Source: a gamma proteobacterium symbiont of Lucinoma myriamae (GTDB lineage: Bacteria; Pseudomonadota; Gammaproteobacteria; GRL18). From it: DNA of 7,973 nucleotides. Location of the stretch: NCBI GenBank assembly GCA_025655635.1, contig JAHXIM010000245.1, forward strand, positions 1 through 7,973. Direction: 5' to 3'. A program made the position numbers and the translations under genes. Each line of letters begins with the position of its first letter. Positions within the stretch are counted from its first letter, which is position 1. Positions 1-5,889 of this stretch are shown in pieces. The notes beneath the pieces are model-generated. The model saw nothing but the letters and a program-made list of their open reading frames with translations, was not told the origin of the DNA and did no database searches.

Positions 1-1
1 T

Positions 2-79
2 TTACCTGAAATTGGAAAATCATTAGATACTCGAATTAATGATAATTTTCAGACGTTCGATCCTGCATTTTCAAGTTGA
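2..79 (+). CDS. Possible C-terminal end of a plus-strand gene (partial)
   Basis: An open frame enters from the left edge and runs 25 codons to a TGA at 77-79. It reads LPEIGKSLDTRINDNFQ and ends FDPAFSS. The composition is protein-like and the other plus-strand frame checked here (from base 1) has an early stop, but 25 codons without a stop is weak evidence. If real, it is convergent with the minus-strand 62-residue gene, and the two 3' ends overlap by 9 bases. I do not recognise the family. The gene body lies outside the window. Confidence 0.3.
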   Translation, partial: LPEIGKSLDTRINDNFQTFDPAFSS

Positions 80-259
80 TTGGGTATAGGCAGCAGCCAT
101 ATATTCATCATTAGGTGTTGCTGAGATTCTGGAACGACCTTGCATATAAAACAAGTTATCAGAAAAGGCTTTCATCAGGCACGATTGGGATAGTCCGGTA
201 CGAATACTTTCTCGCTGAAGTTCTGTCAAATGCTCACAGTTAGACTTCTTATCTTCCAT
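71..259 (-). CDS. Hypothetical protein, 62 residues
   Basis: A short polar protein beginning MEDKKSNCEHLTELQRESIR, with no signal peptide or membrane segment. It has two cysteines (C8 and C27) without a metal-binding spacing and a Tyr/Gln/Ser/Thr-rich end. The ATG at 257-259 is preceded by a purine-rich ACGAGAAAA stretch that can act as a weak ribosome binding site. That stretch lies in one copy of a short direct repeat. I recognise no family. It could be a real small gene, or a chance frame downstream of the 64-residue gene. Confidence 0.4.
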   Translation of the reverse strand: MEDKKSNCEHLTELQRESIRTGLSQSCLMKAFSDNLFYMQGRSRISATPNDEYMAAAYTQST

Positions 260-261
260 TA

Positions 262-302
262 TTTTCTCGTTATAGCTGAAGGTTTTCTCGTATAGCTTAG
301 GG
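262..302. repeat. Tandem direct repeat, two copies of about 20 bp
   Basis: TTTTCTCGTTATAGCTGAAG at 262-281 is followed directly by a near copy at 283-302 (TTTTCTCG, TATAGCT, then AGGG after one T), differing by one missing T and a few end bases. On the minus strand each copy carries a CTATA(A)CGAGAAAA block. The copy nearest the 62-residue gene supplies its apparent ribosome binding site. This is either a small tandem duplication or a pair of regulatory sites. Confidence 0.5.
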
Positions 303-361
303 TTAACTCATATGACTAAAGCTTTTATATTAAAGAGGTTATTAACTGGCAGGCAGAATCT

Positions 362-384
362 CTATTGATAATTAAGGTCAATAG
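362..384. other. Dyad CTATTGA-N9-TCAATAG
   Basis: A perfect 7-base inverted repeat with a 9-base spacer lies between the 64-residue and 62-residue genes. No U-run follows on either strand, so it is not a standard terminator. The spacing does not fit an FNR/CRP half-site pair, which needs about 4-6 bases between TTGAT-like halves. It could be an operator or a small mRNA hairpin. Confidence 0.3.
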
Positions 385-401
385 TGATCATGTTAATGAT
401 T

Positions 402-596
402 TTAATGAGTGGTAGAGTTTGATAAAGCAGACCGAATTTTTACCAACTGAGTGATATGATGACGAACATCTTTTTTTGCTTCCATGGCCTGAGTATCTAT
501 ACTATATAATATAGCCTGTTTGCGTTCAAACATCTCATTTCGTCCTTCGTTTAAAAGAGACTCTAACTTATTATTTAGATTAGTTTCGATTGACAT
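402..596 (-). CDS. Small helical hypothetical protein, 64 residues
   Basis: The protein starts MSIETNLNNKLESLLNEGRN and continues with charged, heptad-like sequence (about residues 8-57) that should form one or two long helices. It has no cysteines, signal peptide or membrane segment, so it is probably cytoplasmic. The start is well supported: AAGGGGGAAAT lies directly upstream of the ATG at 594-596, the strongest ribosome binding site in the left part of the window. A 126-base AT-rich gap separates it from the upstream membrane-protein gene, so it may have its own promoter, although I see no convincing -35/-10 pair. Function unknown. Confidence 0.6.
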   Translation of the reverse strand: MSIETNLNNKLESLLNEGRNEMFERKQAILYSIDTQAMEAKKDVRHHITQLVKIRSALSNSTTH

Positions 597-722
597 ATTT
601 CCCCCTTACTTTTTTTACTTAATATTATTTATTTTATATTTAGATAGTGCTACAAATATTACAAAAAAACGATTCCGGAAATCCCTATAAAAAAGTATTA
701 ACCCTTTTTAATCATACGCTTG

Positions 723-932
723 TCAGCGATTTTTTAGATAACTGGCAACAAGAATAACTGGTACCATAAGTAAAATTAGAGCTCCCGTAAAAATAATTAT
801 TTGCGACAGATACCAGATTTCAGGCATCACCCAAACTCCCACCAGAACGAGACAAAGACCTGTTATAAAGAAAATGAGTGCAGTTATAAGGCCATCTTTA
901 ATTGTTTTACAACCTAAAGACAGCATCTTCAT
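723..932 (-). CDS. Two-helix small membrane protein, paralogue of the neighbouring gene
   Basis: A 69-residue integral membrane protein. A short N-terminal segment MKMLSLGCKTIKDG is followed by two hydrophobic helices (about residues 15-36 and 44-64), separated by a short turn with a conserved Pro-Glu-x-Trp (MPEIWYL). It ends in a basic YLKNR tail. It aligns without gaps to the next gene (998-1243) at about half of its positions, including LSLGC, the FFI/G/VLVG core of helix 1, PE.W.L, and F.G.L.LL..P.ILV. The two genes are therefore a tandem duplication. The ribosome binding site is weak: GAG about nine bases upstream. It follows the NapC/HAO genes on the same strand and could be a late member of that transcription unit. 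I recognise no named family, and the conserved cysteine at position 8 is the only obvious candidate functional residue. Confidence 0.65.
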   Translation of the reverse strand: MKMLSLGCKTIKDGLITALIFFITGLCLVLVGVWVMPEIWYLSQIIIFTGALILLMVPVILVASYLKNR

Positions 933-997
933 TTTTTTAATCTCATTATTTGCTTATACATTTCTGTAATGGCATTTAACCTAGAAACAGCAAGCAT

Positions 998-1243
998 TTA
1001 ATGTTCACATTTATCCATTCTTTCCTTTGCTTTTGGCAGCACTGAAAGTAAAAAAGTAGAAACTAATATTATTGGTGCCAGCAATAATAACAGGAAACCG
1101 GCAAACACAACAATGTGATTTAAATGCCAGAGTTCAGGTACGATACTGGCTCCCACCAGCACAATTAAAACACCTGCAATAAAAAATATTAATGTTGCAA
1201 TCACGCCTTCGCGCACTGTCTGACAACCTAACGATAATAGCAT
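998..1243 (-). CDS. Two-helix small membrane protein, 81 residues
   Basis: The protein has the same architecture as the 69-residue neighbour: an N-terminal MLLSLGCQTVREG, helix 1 (about 13-33), a turn with VPELWHL, and helix 2 (about 43-66). It differs in a longer charged C-terminal tail (PKAKERMDKCEH) that carries a second cysteine and a terminal histidine. The ATG at 1241-1243 is preceded by GAGAAAG at good spacing. The gene starts 120 bases after the NapC-type gene, so co-transcription is possible but not shown. The tail Cys-x-His next to the N-terminal Gly-Cys could bind metal or heme, but that is speculative. Function unknown. Confidence 0.68.
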   Translation of the reverse strand: MLLSLGCQTVREGVIATLIFFIAGVLIVLVGASIVPELWHLNHIVVFAGFLLLLLAPIILVSTFLLSVLPKAKERMDKCEH

Positions 1244-1363
1244 AAGACTTTCTCAATCATTTTTTAGTTATAAAACAGTATTAAAAACCCCTGGAATTAA
1301 GCCTGAATAAGTGTTCCAACACGTGAACAATATTCATTTAATATTCGCATTAGGAACAGTTAG

Positions 1364-1993
1364 TTAGTGTTCTAATAATTTCTTTGCTGAACCCTTTTCC
1401 AGTCCAAACTCTTCTTCTATCATGGCATTCCATTTGTCCCGTTTAAAGGTTTTTTCATCAGGAATTTTACGATGTACCAGATTATAATGACACTCGATAC
1501 AGGTTTTATCTTTAGCATCTTCCAGGTGTATTTGTAAGGTATTAGGTCGATCACCATTAATGGCATCTTTTACATGACATTTTTTACATGTAGCCGAGTC
1601 TCTTTTTTTAAACCATTTACGAGCATCAAATGCTGCTTCAGGTAAATGTAATGCATTAATAACCGGATCATCATAAGCAGGACCAAATAACTGCTTATAT
1701 AAATCCTTACTACCCATAAAATGGTCCCAGGTAGCAGACAAAACACCTTCAGAAACATGACAATCTCCACAACTGGCTCGAACCCCGGACTCTGGATTAT
1801 AATGTGTCGAATTGCGATAAGGATCTGCAGCCAATTCCATTGAATGACAGGAAGTACAAAACTCTTCGGTACTAGTATAGTGGTCGAATTCAATTAAGAA
1901 CAGAATAAAACCAATACCACACACACCACTAAAAATCAGAGCAAACAATACATGCCGGGTAATAAAGTCAGGCAGCAGATCATTAATTTTCAT
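1364..1993 (-). CDS. Tetraheme NapC/NirT/NrfH-family quinol dehydrogenase (HaoC-like)
   Basis: A 209-residue membrane-anchored cytochrome c. A single N-terminal helix (about residues 13-35) anchors the protein. Four CxxCH motifs follow at 46-50 (CTSCH), 75-79 (CGDCH), 136-140 (CKKCH) and 165-169 (CIECH). The segment CTSCHSMELAADPY, then STHYNPESGVRASCGDCHV, is the family hallmark around hemes 1 and 2. Members of this family oxidise menaquinol or ubiquinol and pass electrons to a periplasmic partner. I chose the ATG at 1991-1993 rather than a GTG or ATG further upstream because GGGAG lies 5 bases before it. That start lies inside the 3' end of the HAO-like gene, an 11-base overlap, so translation is probably coupled. 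By context its partner is the HAO-like octaheme protein, as in the haoA-haoC pairs of epsilonproteobacteria. Supply of electrons to the other cytochromes is also possible. Confidence 0.92.
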   Translation of the reverse strand: MKINDLLPDFITRHVLFALIFSGVCGIGFILFLIEFDHYTSTEEFCTSCHSMELAADPYRNSTHYNPESGVRASCGDCHVSEGVLSATWDHFMGSKDLYKQLFGPAYDDPVINALHLPEAAFDARKWFKKRDSATCKKCHVKDAINGDRPNTLQIHLEDAKDKTCIECHYNLVHRKIPDEKTFKRDKWNAMIEEEFGLEKGSAKKLLEH

Positions 1994-3437
1994 TACTGCT
2001 CCCTTTACCATAACCAAGAATAGGATTTGCTTTTCCAGGATTATTTAACCACTCATGATGTTCTGATTCTTTGATATGCTGCTTAATTATTTCCTCGGCT
2101 TTTTCAGGGTCGGCAACTTCACCTACCTGAGTCAGAAACTTGCCGTAAAAAAGACTGCCCACTTCGGACATACCTTCCCAGGTATTACTAGGACTGGACA
2201 TGGCAGCGCCATGACGGGCACGTGTGCCGCCGCTATGCCAAAGCTTCCAGTAAGTAATTTCCAAAGGTTCATCAAAAGGTAATGGTGTCAGTAAATTTTC
2301 AGAATAAAGAGCCTGCATAATAGCCTGTGCCGGCTTACCATATTTCTCATTATAAAGCTCTACAACATTGTCAAACTGCAGCATAGCGTTGTTGGCAAAA
2401 TTTTTACTATGACATTCCAGACAGGTTTTAGTCATTGCACCACGACGTCGTTTAGGTGAAGCCACAGCCTTAACTTTCCCCATACTGCCATCCATCTTAC
2501 TTATACTTTCTCCTCTGCGTGGCACTGGATCTGAGGTCGATAATTCACGTTTATCCCCGTCCTCGAAGATAACCAGGTATTGTTTTGTTGAAACCGCTTC
2601 ATTAAGATTCCAGGAATCACGCATACCGACATCATGAGTGGATTTCATTTTTCCAGCGGCCCCCATATGACAGGTAACACAGGTAGGTGCAGCGGAATAA
2701 TCCTTACCCGCTACCCAGTCATCACTGCTCATATTCATTTCATCTTTATGAGCTTCGAACATCATCCCATGTTTAGATGTTTCATAGACATCTTTATCAG
2801 GAGAATCAGGCCCTGAATGACAATGAGTACAGGCACTGGGCTCACGTGCCTGTGCTTTGGAAAACTGATGTCGACCATGACATGAAGAACAGGAACCAGT
2901 GGAACCATCTGGATTGATTCGACCAATTCCGGTATTAGGCCAGGTGGTCGGATCAAGCGTACCATCACCTCTTACTTTAACTTTTGAGCCATGACACTTG
3001 GCACAGCCAGCATCATTTATGGATAAACTGCCGAAGTGTTCTGCCAATGCAGGCATCCGGTTGTTTATTATAGAAACCGCTTTTGCATGCACAGAACCTT
3101 CCTGTTGTTTAAATTCTGTTTCATGACAACGACCGCAATCTTTAGGTGAGACAATCGTGGCAATAATACTGCCTTCATGTTCCATGGCATCTTCATCATC
3201 TTCATAAGCCAGATGGCAATCCAGACAATTCACATTTACCTGGGCGTGGACACTATTTTTCCATTGATGAGTCAAACCAGCAGAAGCTTTAGCATGGCAG
3301 TCAACACAGGCCTTGCCCTCTTCAAGTCCCCAACTGGATGGATCCAGAGTCACTTCAGCAGCTGTAACTGACTGACAAAGCAAAAGAAATGTACTACTTA
3401 TTAATAAATAGAAAAAGGTCTGTTTTGACCGCCCCAT
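1983..3437 (-). CDS. Octaheme cytochrome c, hydroxylamine oxidoreductase (HAO) family
   Basis: A 484-residue periplasmic protein with a signal peptide (about 1-26, cleavage near SVTAA-EV). Eight CxxCH motifs lie at 44-48, 71-75, 101-105, 145-149, 183-187, 203-207, 253-257 and 339-343. The long gap before heme 8, the segment YETSKHGMMFEAH, STHDVGMRDSW, and a helical C-terminal region with WKLWHSGG and RARHGAAM are typical of the HAO family. Heme 4 (CAKCH, 145-149) should be the P460-equivalent catalytic heme. In oxidative HAO a C-terminal tyrosine cross-links that heme. Here the matching stretch reads AMSSPSNTWEGM, and Ser417 appears to replace the tyrosine (from memory of family alignments). 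This suggests a reductive enzyme that converts nitrite or hydroxylamine rather than oxidising it. The start at 3435-3437 is preferred over an ATG 12 bases upstream because GGAG lies 6 bases before it, while the upstream ATG has no ribosome binding site. Confidence 0.9.
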   Translation of the reverse strand: MGRSKQTFFYLLISSTFLLLCQSVTAAEVTLDPSSWGLEEGKACVDCHAKASAGLTHQWKNSVHAQVNVNCLDCHLAYEDDEDAMEHEGSIIATIVSPKDCGRCHETEFKQQEGSVHAKAVSIINNRMPALAEHFGSLSINDAGCAKCHGSKVKVRGDGTLDPTTWPNTGIGRINPDGSTGSCSSCHGRHQFSKAQAREPSACTHCHSGPDSPDKDVYETSKHGMMFEAHKDEMNMSSDDWVAGKDYSAAPTCVTCHMGAAGKMKSTHDVGMRDSWNLNEAVSTKQYLVIFEDGDKRELSTSDPVPRRGESISKMDGSMGKVKAVASPKRRRGAMTKTCLECHSKNFANNAMLQFDNVVELYNEKYGKPAQAIMQALYSENLLTPLPFDEPLEITYWKLWHSGGTRARHGAAMSSPSNTWEGMSEVGSLFYGKFLTQVGEVADPEKAEEIIKQHIKESEHHEWLNNPGKANPILGYGKGSSNEN

Positions 3438-3443
3438 TTGATA

Positions 3444-3447
3444 CTCC
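3444..3447 (-). promoter_or_regulatory. Ribosome binding site fixing the HAO-like start
   Basis: GGAG on the minus strand lies 6 bases before the ATG at 3435-3437 and overlaps the alternative upstream ATG at 3447-3449. The sequence before that alternative (CTTTTATAAAAATC) has no Shine-Dalgarno match, so the shorter protein is the better call. Confidence 0.6.
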
Positions 3448-3449
3448 AT

Positions 3450-3566
3450 GATTTTTATAAAAGGTTGTGAAGAGTTATAAACAAATACTGTGATAAATTA
3501 TTTATTCTTTGTAACTCCTCAGCATAGCCTTAACGTTGTTATTTAGAGATACACACTGAATAGTTT
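3450..3566 (-). other. Intergenic leader of the HAO-like gene
   Basis: About 120 bases of AT-rich sequence separate the cytochrome b gene from the HAO-like gene, the largest gap inside the cluster apart from the hairpin-bearing gap at 5787-5889. It holds a weak inverted repeat (GAGTTA at 3472-3477 against TAACTC at 3512-3517, with a nearby CAAA/TTTG pairing). I find no clear terminator and no convincing -35/-10 pair. An internal promoter for the HAO-NapC pair is possible but not shown. Confidence 0.3.
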
Positions 3567-4163
3567 CTATTCTTTTTCATATCCGGTAATCATAGCCTTA
3601 AGATGGCCTAATGGTTCTTCACTGGTCGTCAGGGCAAGATAAAGATGAACGATTAAAAAAGCTACTAATACGAATGCTGCGGCTGTATGAACCAAGGCAA
3701 CTATACCCAGGCTCAAGCTCCCCAGGCCAATATTATCCCAGTAAGGATAATAGAGATAAAGCAGACCACTTATCCAGATAACCGGTGTAATGGCGACATG
3801 CAGGGACAGATAGGCCATACGCTGCATGGGATTCAGTTTTTCCTTACGAGTCTTGTGATGAGGATGACCGCCACCCATAAAAATATCAATAGCATAGTAC
3901 TTCATCACAGCAATCAGTTTATTGGTACTGGAGGGAATATACTGTTTCCACTCCCCGGTTGTCATATGCCAGAAAATGATAAAGACCAGTAAACCCATTA
4001 GCAGCCAGGAGGTAACAATATGAACATTAACAGCCTGTTCAAAGCTGAAAACCTGATAAGTGCCGTGAATATTAAATCCAGTAAACAGCAAAATCAGTAT
4101 CAATACAGCCAGAGTCCAATGCCAGAGACGCTCAAAAGTGTTGTACATAACTACCTGGGACAT
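3567..4163 (-). CDS. Cytochrome b561-type di-heme membrane protein (PhsC/hydrogenase b-type-like)
   Basis: A 198-residue membrane protein with four predicted helices (about residues 14-31, 47-67, 116-139 and 152-178). It opens with the family signature YNTFERLWHWTL, and histidines H15, H48, H66, H122, H159 and H173 lie in or next to helices as candidate b-heme ligands. The tail TSEEPLGHLKAMITGYEKE closely resembles the end of thiosulfate reductase and formate dehydrogenase type cytochrome b subunits. These proteins exchange electrons between quinones and periplasmic redox enzymes. AGGAG lies 9 bases upstream of the ATG. If the OTR gene is read without its extra GGCT copy, its TAA overlaps this ATG as TAATG, which implies translational coupling and a working partnership with OTR. 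A cytoplasmic loop contains a histidine-rich stretch (GGGHPHHK, 97-104). Confidence 0.92.
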   Translation of the reverse strand: MSQVVMYNTFERLWHWTLAVLILILLFTGFNIHGTYQVFSFEQAVNVHIVTSWLLMGLLVFIIFWHMTTGEWKQYIPSSTNKLIAVMKYYAIDIFMGGGHPHHKTRKEKLNPMQRMAYLSLHVAITPVIWISGLLYLYYPYWDNIGLGSLSLGIVALVHTAAAFVLVAFLIVHLYLALTTSEEPLGHLKAMITGYEKE

Positions 4164-4169
4164 TATTGT

Positions 4170-5786
4170 TTACTCCTTTTTCTCGCAAAGAAATAGCGTA
4201 TTAAACCATGAAGTGAAACTCCTCCCAGAGTACCCAATATGGCAAGCCAGCCAGCCAAACAAATCAAGCCAATCATTTTTATCCCTGCCAGGCAGATAAA
4301 AATCTGTCAGGTTTGCCAGACGACCATCTTTACTATGACACTCATCACAAGACAAAGATTGCTCTTTAGGTGCAACCATATGAGCCAGAGGCCAGTGCAA
4401 TGTGGTTTCAATAAAACCATATTCACCACTATAATTTGCCTGTGCTTCATCCATGGCTGATTTTATAGCGCTATTCCAGTTATAGGATTTCCAATAGGCT
4501 TCCTTATCCTTGCCAAACAGATGCAGTAATGCCAGTGTACTATTACCTTTATCATAGGGTTGTTTACCTCGCATGATCTTAAAAGGCCAGATACGTGCAT
4601 CAGGATCATTATAGGAACCAGAAAAAGTATTTAATGCGACCACCTGAGTTGGATCAATTTTTTCATCCAGTTGCTTGTATTTTATATTACCTGATAACCA
4701 GTCATATTCCGGCACCAGATTTTGTCCCCAGGTAAAAGTGCCTTTTTTGCTAAAATAGGTCACCTGCCCTTTATCATTTTTCATTTTAATCAACTTACCA
4801 TCAGCATCTTTCTTACCTGCTGAAGACCAGTCCCACCACATTTTTGTATCAACTCCCCCGCGTGCATAGGTAGGGATATGACAGGTAACACAAGCCACTT
4901 TATCCGTATGATCATTAATTTTATTATTGATTGTCTCAGGATGGGGAGTCATGCCATGACAAGATTCACAAGTCGCTCTGCTATGGTCATCACGTCCGGG
5001 AACATCAATACCATGAGTATCTTTAGCAACAATATTATAACGACTGCCTTTGACATCATGTCCATCTGCAGTATGACATTCGCTGCAGGTAAAATTAAGA
5101 CCGTCAACACCCATATGAACATCCAGATGTTTATCAGGATTGGTCATGGAAGAATCAAGATCACCATGTTTAACACCATCACCGCCACCGCCATAGAAGT
5201 GACAGGCACCACAATTTTTTCTGCGTGACTTACCAACATTTTGTGCAATTAAAGAGAGATCAGGTGCTTTCCAGATTTTTTTACTGCCTTTTGGAAAGGC
5301 TTTATCTTTATAGTTTGGGTGTCCTGCCGCCGTTGGAAATTTTTTGTACGTATCAGTGGTGTCGTGACAAACCAGACAGTCTACATTTTCTTGTGAAGTG
5401 AAATCGAAGTTTTTGTCTTTCCAGCCATAACCAATATGACAACTGGTACAACGGGCATAATTTTTGTTAATAGACAGGCAATAATTATTAATAATGGATT
5501 TTTTACCCACTTCCTGACCCGTATCAGGGTTGGTAAATGTCCAGTTCCAATGCTTGGTTTTATGTAATTGATTACTGGCTTCAGTATGACAGCTAAGACA
5601 GGCTTTAGTTACATCAGGGCCGGTCGCAAATTTTTTCTGTAAGATTTCAAATTTAGTATGATCAGCAGTTGAAGAAATTACTTTTGGAGTTTCAACACTT
5701 GAATAGCTATTAGAACAGATGACAAATAGAAAGGAATACAATATTCCAGACAATAGTACACTGTTTTTCAGTTTATAGAAAAACAT
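4170..5786 (-). CDS. Octaheme cytochrome c, tetrathionate reductase (OTR) family; C-terminal tail frameshifted
   Basis: A 538-residue periplasmic multiheme enzyme with an N-terminal signal or anchor helix (about 8-26). Eight CxxCH motifs lie at 63-67, 113-117, 137-141, 192-196, 234-238, 273-277, 299-303 and 480-484. NNYCLSINKNYARCTSCHIG around heme 2, with the non-heme Cys103 ten residues before the motif, is the hallmark of the Shewanella OTR type, where that heme region forms the active site. The Shewanella enzyme reduces tetrathionate, nitrite and hydroxylamine in vitro; the physiological substrate here is unknown. The start is the ATG at 5784-5786, because GGGGG lies 5 bases upstream. A GTG 12 bases further up has no such site. 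As written, the last 28 residues after GWLA are polar and cysteine-bearing and do not look like the family. Removing one GGCT copy gives a hydrophobic tail (ILGTLGGVSLHGLIRYF) ending KRSKQ, about 539 residues, with its stop overlapping the next start. Confidence 0.9.
   Translation of the reverse strand: MFFYKLKNSVLLSGILYSFLFVICSNSYSSVETPKVISSTADHTKFEILQKKFATGPDVTKACLSCHTEASNQLHKTKHWNWTFTNPDTGQEVGKKSIINNYCLSINKNYARCTSCHIGYGWKDKNFDFTSQENVDCLVCHDTTDTYKKFPTAAGHPNYKDKAFPKGSKKIWKAPDLSLIAQNVGKSRRKNCGACHFYGGGGDGVKHGDLDSSMTNPDKHLDVHMGVDGLNFTCSECHTADGHDVKGSRYNIVAKDTHGIDVPGRDDHSRATCESCHGMTPHPETINNKINDHTDKVACVTCHIPTYARGGVDTKMWWDWSSAGKKDADGKLIKMKNDKGQVTYFSKKGTFTWGQNLVPEYDWLSGNIKYKQLDEKIDPTQVVALNTFSGSYNDPDARIWPFKIMRGKQPYDKGNSTLALLHLFGKDKEAYWKSYNWNSAIKSAMDEAQANYSGEYGFIETTLHWPLAHMVAPKEQSLSCDECHSKDGRLANLTDFYLPGRDKNDWLDLFGWLACHIGYSGRSFTSWFNTLFLCEKKE
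4245..4256. repeat. Three tandem GGCT units causing a frameshift
   Basis: On the plus strand this is AGCC three times, which reads GGCT GGCT GGCT on the coding strand. Two copies would give Leu-Phe-Gly-Trp-Leu-Ala-Ile-Leu-Gly, in frame with a full transmembrane tail. Three copies shift the frame and truncate that tail. It is either a natural slipped-strand mutation or an assembly error. Confidence 0.7.
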
Positions 5787-5791
5787 AATTA

Positions 5792-5796
5792 CCCCC
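5792..5796 (-). promoter_or_regulatory. Ribosome binding site fixing the OTR start
   Basis: GGGGG on the minus strand lies 5 bases before the ATG at 5784-5786. The upstream GTG at 5796-5798 has only TGATTTTTTGA before it, so the ATG is the preferred start. Confidence 0.6.
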
Positions 5797-5820
5797 ACTC
5801 AAAAAATCATTTCATGATCA

Positions 5821-5861
5821 GTTAAACAGGTGAATTATTGTTAATAATCCGCCTGTTTAAC
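5821..5861 (-). other. Strong intercistronic hairpin
   Basis: GTTAAACAGG (5821-5830) pairs perfectly with CCTGTTTAAC (5852-5861). The inner ATTATT/AATAAT also pairs, leaving one mismatch, one wobble and a 3-base loop, for a stem of about 19 bp. It lies between the pentaheme stop and the OTR start. On the minus strand a T-run appears only about 16 bases after the stem, so it is not a clean rho-independent terminator. It may protect the upstream mRNA end, allow partial read-through, or be a processing site that sets different levels for the two proteins. Confidence 0.6.
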
Positions 5862-5889
5862 CGTTCTTGTAAAAAACTATGAAATAGTT

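Noticed and set aside
1311..1322. A dyad GTGTTCCAACAC after the NapC-type gene, considered as a terminator.
   Set aside because: The arms are only 5 bases with a 2-base centre and no U-run follows, so it cannot form a standard terminator.
1325..1338. A 12-base word (ACAATATTCATT) shared between the region near 1330 and the minus strand near 7380.
   Set aside because: In an AT-rich window of this size, shared 12-mers are expected by chance, and the flanks do not match.
4200..4240. A possible ninth heme motif in the OTR tail (WLACHIGY).
   Set aside because: Only one cysteine precedes the histidine, so it is not CxxCH, and the stretch lies in the probable out-of-frame tail.
3687..5228. Plus-strand open frames opposite the cytochrome b and OTR genes.
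   Set aside because: They are antisense to genes with clear family motifs, have low-complexity Ile/Thr/Met-rich translations, and lack ribosome binding sites.
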